Of a DNA stretch of 54,688 bases, positions 25,774 through 33,927 are shown one piece after another (within the stretch, counting starts at the first letter, position 1; the number at the start of each line of letters is the position of its first letter). The notes beneath the pieces were generated by a model. That model ran no database searches and was not told the DNA's origin. It saw only the letters and a list, made by a program, of their open reading frames with translations. The translations under genes were made by a program, and so were the position numbers. The DNA is from Aliiglaciecola lipolytica (lineage in GTDB: Bacteria > Pseudomonadota > Gammaproteobacteria > Enterobacterales > Alteromonadaceae). The stretch is from assembly GCF_018860635.1 (NCBI RefSeq), contig NZ_JAHKPT010000002.1, positions 1 through 54,688 of the forward strand, read 5' to 3'.

Positions 25774-27165
25774 TCAAATAATGATCGTTTGATCACCTAC
25801 ATTATTGATCGCTTCACTACCATCAGCCGTTATTAAGGTTAGATCTTCTAAGTGCGCAGACCCACCAATTCCAGCCTCTAGTAATGGACAATCGACACTA
25901 AGAATCATGCCTTTTTCTAACACAAGATTCTCATACTTTGCGCCTGGCATTTTACCCACATGATCTGTGTGATAAAGACCAACACTGTGCGGTGAAAATG
26001 ACACTCTGTAATCGCCACCTAACTTTTTCAACGTAGATTGGCCTAAGGCAGTGATATCTGAGAATTTCATCCCAGGTTTCATTGCATGCCTTACTTCGTC
26101 CCACGCCATGCCAATCGTCTTAGTGATTTTGGCCAGTTCTTTATTCGGTTCACCAATAAATACAGTGCGTCCATAATCACCATGATAACCATCTGCATGA
26201 CTAACCGCGTCAATTAAGAACGACTGACCATCTCTAAACGGTGCGTCAAATAAATCTGCACTCACACGGTCTATCACCATAAACTCGCCGGTGTTGCCGC
26301 GTTTAGCAGCCTCAGCATAGTAAATGCGCCTGAGGTCACGATAAGTAGCACCAGCTCGTATTGATTTAACCGCCGCAATAGCTGCTTCAGCGTTAGCTGG
26401 CGCTGCACGACGCATCAATTCAATTTCTACATCTGATTTATAGGGACGAATACGTCGCAATGCGTCATCTGCATCAACAATCGAAACATTGGGTAAAGCT
26501 GTTGATATTAATTCCCAAGATGCAGCGTTATCTGTCGCTATTCTCGCATTGGTTAGACCTAAATCGCTAAATGCCTTTTTAAATGCAGCTCGAGAACCAA
26601 CAAAAGCGCCATACTCTTTGGCTGTCTCCCGGGTACGATTCTCACGACTACTTTCAATCTCATCTAAACTGGTTAAATGCCGATCTGGGAATATCATCAA
26701 ATTGGCAGTTTGATTTGCAGATGGATCATTCTTATCTGTGCCTCGATGCCCACTATACATATAAGTCGAGAAGTCATCTGGAGCAATTACATCTGCTAAC
26801 TGGTAGTAGTATGTAAACGACGGCATAACTAAACCATTTGGCATATTGTCTTGACGGGTAATAATCGAAAATGAATTAGGACCATGTCCCATCGTTAAGG
26901 TAATTGGTCGATGCCCAGTTGAATAGTAAAAATTGACGCCTTGTCCGAGTACTAGGGCGTCAATATTCAACATATCCATGACTTTATAAGCTCTGGCTAA
27001 GTTGATTCGCGCGCCTGATAACGGTGGAGCAACAATAAAGTCATCAGTAAATGAACTGCTTTTTGCGCTGTCTGCGCTGCTAGCAGAGCTAGCAGCACAT
27101 CCAACTAATGGTAGAGCGGTAGCCATACCGACACCGGCCATAAACTCACGTCTATTTAACTTCAT
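25774..27165 (-). CDS. Tat-exported M24 family metallopeptidase-like lipoprotein
   Basis: A 463-aa protein with a twin-arginine signal (NRREFMAGVGMATALPLVGC) that also ends in a lipobox, so it is probably folded before export and then lipidated. The C-terminal pita-bread domain of the M24 family (Xaa-Pro peptidase/creatinase) is clear: LIDAVSHADGYHGDYGRT (D-x10-D), SPHSVGLYH (His) and HLEDLTL (Glu). The usual Glu of the IEPG motif is replaced, with SVDCP at that place, so metal binding or chemistry may differ. AGAGGG precedes the ATG at 27165. It lies 56 bp behind the TonB receptor gene, suggesting co-transcription and action on an imported compound. Confidence 0.82.
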   Translation of the reverse strand: MKLNRREFMAGVGMATALPLVGCAASSASSADSAKSSSFTDDFIVAPPLSGARINLARAYKVMDMLNIDALVLGQGVNFYYSTGHRPITLTMGHGPNSFSIITRQDNMPNGLVMPSFTYYYQLADVIAPDDFSTYMYSGHRGTDKNDPSANQTANLMIFPDRHLTSLDEIESSRENRTRETAKEYGAFVGSRAAFKKAFSDLGLTNARIATDNAASWELISTALPNVSIVDADDALRRIRPYKSDVEIELMRRAAPANAEAAIAAVKSIRAGATYRDLRRIYYAEAAKRGNTGEFMVIDRVSADLFDAPFRDGQSFLIDAVSHADGYHGDYGRTVFIGEPNKELAKITKTIGMAWDEVRHAMKPGMKFSDITALGQSTLKKLGGDYRVSFSPHSVGLYHTDHVGKMPGAKYENLVLEKGMILSVDCPLLEAGIGGSAHLEDLTLITADGSEAINNVGDQTIII

Positions 27166-27221
27166 TTTTCCCTCTGATTTAGAGTTTTTGAACATTCTTT
27201 AGCCTCATTCAAAGTTAATGT

Positions 27222-29723
27222 TTAAAACGCTAGTGATAACCTAACGCCTAGCTCTCTTGGCTGCATAGCAGTAACGTGCACAGCTCGGAGCGTATTTAAT
27301 GTTGAAATTTTAACAGGTACTTCACCGAAGAATGCTAAACCTGCGCCTGTTACCCAACCATCTTCGTCTAGTAAATTATCGGCATATAGCTCAATTGAAA
27401 GATCATCACGTGTGAAACCAACTTTTAAGTTCACATTTTGGTATGCGTCTACCCACGTTAGGTTATATGAATCAGTATAAGTTTTACCGTTATATAAAAT
27501 ATCTACACGTGTATACCAATCCCAGTCTGTTGCTAACTCTAAAGTATTGGTATAAGTACCAGATAGGCTACCACTCCATTTTGGGAAACGAGGAAGGGTA
27601 TTACCATCCACTTTAAATCCATCTGCTGTGGTTAAATTAAATAAAGGTGTAAGACCGGTTAATGAATAGTCTTCATATTTTGCATCGGTATAATTCGCGG
27701 TTAGCGAGATATCAAAGTTGTTGCTGACTACATAGCCACCTTCAAACTCTACCCCTTTAATTTTTGATTCTCCAGATACAAAACCACTTTGAAAGCCAGT
27801 AGCGCCAGGTGGCAAAAATGAGATACTTGATTTCATGTTTTCCCAGGTCATCGAATACAAAGCGGTTGAATAGCTTACTTTGCCATCCATTAACGCTTGT
27901 TTGACGCCAATTTCGTAACTATCTAGATATTCAGGCGGTACCTCATCTTGTAAACCAGGATTCTCTGCTTGCACTATGGCTTTATCTTCAGGATCTAAGG
28001 CAACAAAGGAACTGTTGAACTGACCCGGTAAGGTTCCTTTTGAATAACTTGCATACGTCATCATATTGTCAGTTGGGTTCCATTTGAAAATCGCACGAGG
28101 TAGGAACTCTGTTGATTCAAGCTCTCCGGTTGCAATTGGTTCGCCAAATGTGCCACCGAATCGTGTCACTGAATCGTTCTGCCAACGACCTTCAAGGGTT
28201 AATCCTAAATTTTCTGTAAAGTAGTAATCTACGGAACCAAATATTCCGATGGTATTGATTTCATCATCATTTGGAGTTGAGTTTTGTGCACCAACTATTC
28301 GCACCTCAAATGGCGTTTCAGCAGTATCGAACAAAATTGAATTGGTCGCTTCTACACCATTAGAAAATGCAGCATGGATTTTTTGTTTATAGTAATTGAC
28401 ACCCATTAAAGCTCTAAACTTTCCGCCAGCATCGTAGCTTAAGCGTATTTCACTTGAAAAGTCTTCAAAGAATGATGGCGTACCAACATACACAGATTCT
28501 CCGTCAGAATTATCACCGTCACGAATACCCATCAAATCTTGGTCGTTATAGGAAATGTTACCATCCAAATCAAACTCGTCATTTATGACATATTCGAAAC
28601 TAGCGGCAAGTCTAATCATTTGGCGACGTAATCCAAAATGGTCAAGGTAAGGGGCATCTTCGATATCCTGAACACCACGACTATTTCCTACCATTAAGTC
28701 TCGAACGTCTACCTCTGGCAAAAAGGCTCCACCATCTTCGAATATCGGAAAGGTGGTGTTACGAGAAACAACTACACCGTCAGAAATCTCAGGTAAAGCT
28801 CCACACCACAAGTTTCCACCCAAAGTTGTTTCAGTGGCAACACCATCTCCGTTAAGAACAGTTACAGGAGTACCGGCTTCACAGTTACTAAATTCACTAA
28901 ATTGAATCGCTGTGGCGGCAGGGGCGGTATCTTCATCTTCAACATAGGAAGCACGAAATTTAATTTTTAAATCTTCTGTTGGAGTATATAAAAGAGATAA
29001 ATGCGCAGCGTTAGTGGTTTGTTCCCCTAAAGTTCCGCCGTCATTTGCTGTGTAAGCGGATCCATTTTTAAAACCTGACCCGGTCAGACTTGCCGCTAAT
29101 ACATCTTCTATTATCGAACCGTTTATAGAAAATGAGATATTACTAGTACCGAAGTTCGGGCTATATGCCGCATTAAACTTACCACCAAATTCGCCTGACG
29201 GGTCTTTGGTAATATAGTTAATTGCACCACCAAATGTTGAACGACCAAAATATGCTGATTGTGGGCCACGAATAACCTCCACTCGCTCAATATCTTCAAA
29301 GCCTATGGATTGTGCGCCACCTAGTACATATACACCGTCGATAAAGAGTGAACCAACTTGATTAGATGGTAATGTGCTTTCAGAGGTAAGGCCTCGAAAG
29401 CGTATTGCCGGTAATAATCGTCCAGCAAATTGTCCGCCTTGATCTTTGAAATCTAATCCTGGCGCGAACAAGGTTAAATCTTCTAAGTTACCAATACCGG
29501 CCTTTTCAATATCTTCTGCAGAAAAAGATTGGACAGCTAATGGTACGTCGAGGATCCACTCATCGCGTTTTCGAGAAGATACGACGTCGATCCGTTCTAT
29601 ATCTGCATTCTCGTTTGCATCAGTTTTGTCTTGGGCATAGGCAGCAGAAAAAAAGTTATTATCTGATATGCTTGTCCCGCTCATATTCATCAAAACAAAG
29701 ACACTTAATAGTTTTTTGTTCAT
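27222..29723 (-). CDS. TonB-dependent outer-membrane receptor
   Basis: An 833-aa receptor: signal peptide ending AYA-Q near residue 30, a TonB-box-like segment (IERIDVVSSRKR), a plug domain (residues ~55-170, including VEVIRGPQSAYFGRSTFGGAINY) and a 22-strand-type barrel ending in Phe. It belongs to the broad Alteromonadales/sphingomonad type often labelled as a siderophore receptor, but the substrate cannot be read from sequence. AAGGAT precedes the ATG. It heads a minus-strand unit with the M24 lipoprotein, divergent from the regulator cluster. Confidence 0.92.
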   Translation of the reverse strand: MNKKLLSVFVLMNMSGTSISDNNFFSAAYAQDKTDANENADIERIDVVSSRKRDEWILDVPLAVQSFSAEDIEKAGIGNLEDLTLFAPGLDFKDQGGQFAGRLLPAIRFRGLTSESTLPSNQVGSLFIDGVYVLGGAQSIGFEDIERVEVIRGPQSAYFGRSTFGGAINYITKDPSGEFGGKFNAAYSPNFGTSNISFSINGSIIEDVLAASLTGSGFKNGSAYTANDGGTLGEQTTNAAHLSLLYTPTEDLKIKFRASYVEDEDTAPAATAIQFSEFSNCEAGTPVTVLNGDGVATETTLGGNLWCGALPEISDGVVVSRNTTFPIFEDGGAFLPEVDVRDLMVGNSRGVQDIEDAPYLDHFGLRRQMIRLAASFEYVINDEFDLDGNISYNDQDLMGIRDGDNSDGESVYVGTPSFFEDFSSEIRLSYDAGGKFRALMGVNYYKQKIHAAFSNGVEATNSILFDTAETPFEVRIVGAQNSTPNDDEINTIGIFGSVDYYFTENLGLTLEGRWQNDSVTRFGGTFGEPIATGELESTEFLPRAIFKWNPTDNMMTYASYSKGTLPGQFNSSFVALDPEDKAIVQAENPGLQDEVPPEYLDSYEIGVKQALMDGKVSYSTALYSMTWENMKSSISFLPPGATGFQSGFVSGESKIKGVEFEGGYVVSNNFDISLTANYTDAKYEDYSLTGLTPLFNLTTADGFKVDGNTLPRFPKWSGSLSGTYTNTLELATDWDWYTRVDILYNGKTYTDSYNLTWVDAYQNVNLKVGFTRDDLSIELYADNLLDEDGWVTGAGLAFFGEVPVKISTLNTLRAVHVTAMQPRELGVRLSLAF

Positions 29724-30079
29724 GGTTATCCTTTGATGTAATTAGTCTATTGATTGGCTGTGATGTTTCCACAAACAATATGTAGGATAAGCTGAATTTA
29801 GGTCTACTATGTTTTCGTAAAAGGTGGCTTTATTTCGTGAATACCATTCGCGCTTCGCGAATTGCAGACCAACTTTTTGTGTTAGTTGTGTGAAAAATGC
29901 AAACAATAATGTTATAAAGATATGATGATGGGTTTTATATTGCAAGGCTATTGTGCGTGATTGAGAAATCTGTGGTATTGCATCAAGGGATAAAATAGTT
30001 TCAGTAATAGGTAGTTATCAGTTAATCAAACTCGCATGAAACTAGGGAATTTACACTAGGGAATTAACAACATATTATT

Positions 30080-30112
30080 TTTCAAAGTGAACATAAATTG
30101 TTCACTATGAAA
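30080..30112. promoter_or_regulatory. Two phased operator boxes (candidate PrpR-like activator sites)
   Basis: Box 1 TTTCA-AAG-TGAAC (30080-30092) and box 2 GTTCA-CTA-TGAAA (30100-30112) are each near-palindromic. Their starts are exactly 20 bp apart, and together they form a 33-bp dyad with 12 of 13 arm positions matching. The same motif with the same 20-bp phasing occurs in front of the activator gene (31868-31934). The pair lies about 76 bp upstream of a sigma-54 promoter, a usual enhancer distance. Confidence 0.65.
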
Positions 30113-30186
30113 TATTGAGACTGAGCGGATATCGAATATTATTATTAACTTTTTGATTTTTAATTGATTTAAATAATTTTGGATTT

Positions 30187-30202
30187 TGGCATGAACAGTG
30201 CT
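30187..30202 (+). promoter_or_regulatory. Sigma-54 (-24/-12) promoter
   Basis: TGGCATG-AACA-GTGCT has the invariant GG-N10-GC of sigma-54 promoters (consensus TGGCACG-N4-TTGCW). It is almost identical to the element at 31995-32010. It points right; the start would be near 30213, leaving about 300 nt of leader before the LytTR gene. Confidence 0.65.
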
Positions 30203-30516
30203 TTGTTTGTTGTAGTAAATAAATTTACGAGATATTTGCGACAACTTACCTTCCTCTTGAAAAATGTAAATAGGGAAATTTTAGGCAATTGATCTTTAAA
30301 CACGGATGTCCATATTGTCGATATTTTTCAGTTAGATAATAGTTTTACATTGAAAACAAAATGAGAAAAAGTGGCATTAGATTGTGCCAATTAATCAGCA
30401 CTTATTCCGTGAGTGCTATTCGCGCAGCGCAAGTTGTTGCATTCAATTGTTTGTTTTATACATATTATAAAACGATGAATCTAGCTGTTTTATAATGATA
30501 AGGGCGCTGGGTACTA

Positions 30517-31419
30517 ATGATGTTTAAAAAAGTATGGCAATCTATTTCCTTGGCAATACAAGATCGAACAATTCTTTCGTTTTATATTGGTATTCCTTTG
30601 GGGTTAGGTTTGTTTTTTGCACTATCTCAATCTGGTACTGAACCCCTTGTTGGCATTGAAGGCCACTTAGTTTACTGGCTAGTTTCAACCCTTTTGTCAT
30701 GGCAGTTTTTAGCGATAGGTAGCAAATTGGTGGCTTTATTTTTAAAACCATTAGGAGCTCCCTTCTTAGCTGTTCTCACACTTGGATTTGCCATTGGTAT
30801 TGCTCTTTGGATTCCAGCTAGTCATTTTAGAGATTTTCTAGTGGGCGATTTTGTTCAAGAAGGACATGTTCTAAAAAGCACTTCTCGATATTTGGATATA
30901 GTCGTCACGATCTCCAATTGGTTACTTGGAGTTAGCTTATGGGTTGCTGCTAATTATTTTTATTTATTTGTACTGGGTGTCAGCAGATTTAATTATTCCG
31001 CGGACAGCTCGAAGGTAAAACGCTTTCGAAATTGGCTACTGAACACTGTTAATGATGAGCAAACTGATTTCATTATGGTCGATCAATTGCCCCGACTGCA
31101 AAGTCGACTGCCAGCCCCCCATCAGCAAAGAATTTTAGCCTTGATAGCAGAGGATCACTACACACGGGTGGTTCTGGGTTCAAAAGAAGAGCTAATTTAT
31201 ATTCGTTTTAAAGACGCAATTGGCGAAATGTTTGGGCAAGACGGATTTCAAACTCATCGCTCGTATTGGATTAGTTCTGACGCAGCAAGTAGCTATCGAG
31301 AACAAGGGCACAGCGCTTCGATAAAACTGTCTAACGGCAGAGTTATACCCGTTAGTCGATCATTCAGACATGCAGTTAAAGCAAGATTTGATACATCAGG
31401 GCACGCGCAATTTATTTGA
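30517..31419 (+). CDS. Membrane-bound LytTR-type transcriptional regulator
   Basis: A 300-aa protein with four hydrophobic segments (about residues 20-40, 50-75, 80-100 and 125-155) and a C-terminal LytTR DNA-binding domain. The domain covers about 200-295, with AEDHYTRVVLGSKEELIYIR, HRSYWIS and GRVIPVSRSF. It represents the one-component membrane LytTR regulators; the signal is unknown. The start is one of two adjacent ATG codons at 30517. A TATAAT lies 20 bp before it, and a sigma-54 promoter about 315 bp before it. It is followed by the VOC gene after 57 bp. Confidence 0.85.
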   Translation: MMFKKVWQSISLAIQDRTILSFYIGIPLGLGLFFALSQSGTEPLVGIEGHLVYWLVSTLLSWQFLAIGSKLVALFLKPLGAPFLAVLTLGFAIGIALWIPASHFRDFLVGDFVQEGHVLKSTSRYLDIVVTISNWLLGVSLWVAANYFYLFVLGVSRFNYSADSSKVKRFRNWLLNTVNDEQTDFIMVDQLPRLQSRLPAPHQQRILALIAEDHYTRVVLGSKEELIYIRFKDAIGEMFGQDGFQTHRSYWISSDAASSYREQGHSASIKLSNGRVIPVSRSFRHAVKARFDTSGHAQFI

Positions 31420-31476
31420 TAGACAATATTTTACTCAACGCTGCTTGCTTATAGCCGCTAATCAGGAGAGTACATT

Positions 31477-31866
31477 TTGATCACTCATATTCATCATATA
31501 AATTTTGTTGTCGCAGATTTAGACAAATCGGTTAGCTACTTCCAAACATTGTTAACTCAATCAGCGACGATTGAAGAATTACCTCAAAGGCTGGTTAAAA
31601 CAGCTCGCTTTAAGGTCGGTGAAAGCCTGTTGGTTTTGGTACAGCCTTTGAGCAACGAAGGGGTAGTGGCGGATATATTGGCAAACAAAGGTGAAGGTAT
31701 TTTTTTGCTTTCATTTGCCACAGAATCAATTGATGAGTCACTACAAAAACTCGAATTGAACAATCTGGAAAAAAGAACGGGTCTGCAACAATGGTCAATC
31801 TGCGATCTTGCAGATCATGATAAATTCGGGGCTATTTTACAATTGACTGAAACACCGAAAAGTTGA
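31477..31866 (+). CDS. VOC (glyoxalase/epimerase) family protein
   Basis: A 129-aa protein with the vicinal oxygen chelate fold in one chain. HIHHINFVVADLDKSVSYFQ starts the first beta-alpha-beta-beta-beta unit and DHDKFGAILQLTE closes the second. Possible metal ligands are His in HHINF and Glu near the end, as in methylmalonyl-CoA epimerase-type members. The enzyme activity is unknown; in this CoA-thioester cluster an epimerase role is conceivable. TTG (31477) is the start, with CAGGAG about 8 bases upstream. Confidence 0.8.
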   Translation: MITHIHHINFVVADLDKSVSYFQTLLTQSATIEELPQRLVKTARFKVGESLLVLVQPLSNEGVVADILANKGEGIFLLSFATESIDESLQKLELNNLEKRTGLQQWSICDLADHDKFGAILQLTETPKS

Positions 31867-31867
31867 A

Positions 31868-31934
31868 TTTCAAAATGAATGATTTTATTTCAAAGTGATA
31901 TTTTTTATTTCAATTTGAAATTTTCAACCTGAAA
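31868..31934. promoter_or_regulatory. Four phased TTTCA-N3-TGAAA boxes upstream of the activator gene
   Basis: The boxes are at 31868 (TTTCA-AAA-TGAAT), 31888 (TTTCA-AAG-TGATA), 31908 (TTTCA-ATT-TGAAA, perfect) and 31922 (TTTCA-ACC-TGAAA, perfect). The first three start exactly 20 bp apart, two helical turns. They begin just after the stop codon of the VOC gene and end about 60 bp before a sigma-54 promoter. They match the pair at 30080-30112, so they are probably sites for the PrpR-like activator. Confidence 0.7.
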
Positions 31935-31994
31935 GTGAAATTGGGTTTTAAATTAAAGTGTTGATATTTAAGGTTTTTTAAATTTCATTGTTTT

Positions 31995-32010
31995 TGGCAT
32001 GAACCGTGCT
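31995..32010 (+). promoter_or_regulatory. Sigma-54 (-24/-12) promoter of the activator operon
   Basis: TGGCATG-AACC-GTGCT has the GG-N10-GC spacing. Transcription would start near 32020, about 33 nt before the TTG start of the activator gene. It would drive the activator, the TonB receptor and the downstream enzymes. Confidence 0.7.
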
Positions 32011-32052
32011 ATGTTAATTTGCTAACAATTTTTACTTTCAGGTTGCAACAAA

Positions 32053-33927
32053 TTGATAAAGCAAAGTCAAAAAATTCGCATTCTAATCTTTGGCCATAAA
32101 GAATTTAGCCAGTTGGTTAGTAGTGTATTAGAAGAGTTTGAAGAGCATGCCGAATGCAAAGTCGTAGATGCGATTATTGGCACTATTCATGAAGCTAACA
32201 CTCATATTCATGTTTTCAAACCTGACTTAGTTATAAGTGCAGGCAGCAATTCGGCTTACTTAAAAACAACCTTAGATGTACCTGTCTTGTCTATCCCCGT
32301 GACAGAGTCAGATATCGTTAGTGCTGTTTTAAAAGCATCAAAGGTGAGTAAAGATATCCATCTTATTACCTACGATGACTACAGCAGTTTAGTTAGCCTG
32401 TTAAACACAAGCACTTCAATAAACATCACTCGTCATCAATACGAAACAGCTGAAGATGCTAAACAAATGTATCAATTGGCACATTTAACCTCCGATAATG
32501 TGGTGGTGGGTGCCAGTTTGGTATGTGGTTTGGCGTTATTAGACAACATTAAGTCATTCTTAATTTATTCTAAAGAATCCTGTCGTGCAGTCTTGAAAGA
32601 GGCGGTTATCCTTGGCCGCAAGCAACGGGATTCAATGCATGCAAAAGTTATTTATAAATGGTTAAGTGAAGACTCCAAAACCCCGATTTTAGTGGTGGAT
32701 AACTATACTGATGTTTTGACGTCCAATGCCATTGCAAAAACAGAATTTGCAATTGACTCGAATAACAAACAAGAGATTTCAGATTTGTTGCATAGCAGTC
32801 AATTTGCTGATGTGTCGGACGGTAAGTGTCGGTTAAATGAAACTGATTGGTGGTTTCATAAAGACACCATCATGATGACCAATAGTCAGTTTGATATCTA
32901 CCAATTTTATGCCCAAACACCGCAAATACTGTCACCTAAGAAAAACCAATCCCTTGAGCAACCGCTGATTTACAAATCCAAAGTGATGACGGATTTGATT
33001 GAACGAACTGACCTGTATGCGAATTCTCCCAGTCATGTGTTGATTATTGGAGAGTCCGGTACTGGTAAGGAAATGATAGCTAAGCGTATTCACCAGAAAA
33101 GTCAGTTTGCCGATGGACGTTTTGTCGCAATTAACTGCGCAGCAATGCCCAGTGAGTTGTTTGAAGGTGAGCTTTTTGGCTACGTGGAAGGCGCATTTAC
33201 CGGTTCTAAGCGCGGCGGCAAACACGGTTTGCTATATGAAGCGGAAAATGGCGTGTTATTTTTAGATGAGGTGGGTGAGTTAACCTTACCTCAACAAGCC
33301 AAATTACTGCGCGTTATTCAAGAAAAAACCTATCGGCCCATTGGCTCTCAAAAAGAATTTAAAGTTAACCTCAAAGTCATTGCTGCCACCAACCGACCTT
33401 TGGCCACACAAGTGAAACAAGGCTTATTCAGAGACGATTTATATTATCGCCTAAATGTTTTAAGCATCAATGTTCCCTCTTTAAAAGAACGTCGGGATGA
33501 TATTGAAAATATCACCAAAAATAAACTGACAACTCTTAATTTTGGTAGCTTGAGCGATGATGTTATTCAGCGCTTAACCCAGCAATTAACGCCCATCTTT
33601 ACCACTTATGATTGGCCAGGAAATATCCGAGAACTGGAAAATATTGTTGAGCGCTTATTAGTTTATTGCTCAGCATTTCAAGATGTGACCAGTAAGCGAG
33701 TGTCGCAATTATTGATTGAGCTAGCTCCCGAGCTATTTGAGCTAAGTGGGACCGAACAAACTGGCGCAATCGCAAAAAATGAGCAGGAATTGCTAAACCA
33801 GGCAATGATGAAATTTAACGGGAATAAGGAACTGGTTGCTCAGTACTTAGGAATTAGCCAAACCACCTTATGGCGAAGATTGAAACGCAATAATAAAAAT
33901 AACCAAGAGGGAACACAACATGCTTAG
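32053..33927 (+). CDS. PrpR-like sigma-54-dependent transcriptional activator
   Basis: A 624-aa enhancer-binding protein. Residues ~8-200 resemble the PrpR_N sensor domain (family of propionate catabolism activators that bind small acids). A linker leads to the AAA+ domain: Walker A GESGTGKE near 332, the sigma-54-contacting GAFTGS loop near 380, Walker B VLFLDEVGEL. A Fis-type HTH ends the protein (NKELVAQYLGISQTTLWRRL). There is no N-terminal ATG; TTG at 32053 gives a domain-consistent start. A sigma-54 promoter with four phased boxes lies just upstream, implying self-activation. Its 3' end overlaps the TonB receptor gene by 8 bp. Confidence 0.9.
   Translation: MIKQSQKIRILIFGHKEFSQLVSSVLEEFEEHAECKVVDAIIGTIHEANTHIHVFKPDLVISAGSNSAYLKTTLDVPVLSIPVTESDIVSAVLKASKVSKDIHLITYDDYSSLVSLLNTSTSINITRHQYETAEDAKQMYQLAHLTSDNVVVGASLVCGLALLDNIKSFLIYSKESCRAVLKEAVILGRKQRDSMHAKVIYKWLSEDSKTPILVVDNYTDVLTSNAIAKTEFAIDSNNKQEISDLLHSSQFADVSDGKCRLNETDWWFHKDTIMMTNSQFDIYQFYAQTPQILSPKKNQSLEQPLIYKSKVMTDLIERTDLYANSPSHVLIIGESGTGKEMIAKRIHQKSQFADGRFVAINCAAMPSELFEGELFGYVEGAFTGSKRGGKHGLLYEAENGVLFLDEVGELTLPQQAKLLRVIQEKTYRPIGSQKEFKVNLKVIAATNRPLATQVKQGLFRDDLYYRLNVLSINVPSLKERRDDIENITKNKLTTLNFGSLSDDVIQRLTQQLTPIFTTYDWPGNIRELENIVERLLVYCSAFQDVTSKRVSQLLIELAPELFELSGTEQTGAIAKNEQELLNQAMMKFNGNKELVAQYLGISQTTLWRRLKRNNKNNQEGTQHA

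Larger units (their letters stand above)
29724..30516. other. 793-bp intergenic regulatory region
   Basis: No credible gene is seen. It holds a TTCGCG palindrome (29846-29862), a direct repeat ACTAGGGAATT (30041 and 30055), two phased TTTCA-type operators (30080-30112) and a sigma-54 promoter directed rightwards (30187-30202). It also holds a TGGCA-N8-TGCCA dyad (30372-30389), a decayed TTCGCG palindrome (about 30419) and a TATAAT (30491-30496) close to the LytTR gene. Confidence 0.6.

Noticed and set aside
25774-27165. DMSP lyase DddP (an M24-fold enzyme of marine bacteria)
   Set aside because: The metal-site spacing is that of ordinary M24 proteins (D-x10-D). The extra Asp I associate with DddP is not seen, and DddP is not known to me as a Tat lipoprotein.
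29755-29770. Minus-strand sigma-54 promoter for the TonB receptor
   Set aside because: GG-N10-GC spacing exists (TGGAAACATCACAGC), but the flanking bases do not match the consensus or the two good promoters in the island. A second weak match lies near 29851-29864.
30056-30244. 62-codon minus-strand frame in the intergenic region
   Set aside because: It overlaps the phased operators and the sigma-54 promoter, is very AT-rich, and has no recognisable pattern.
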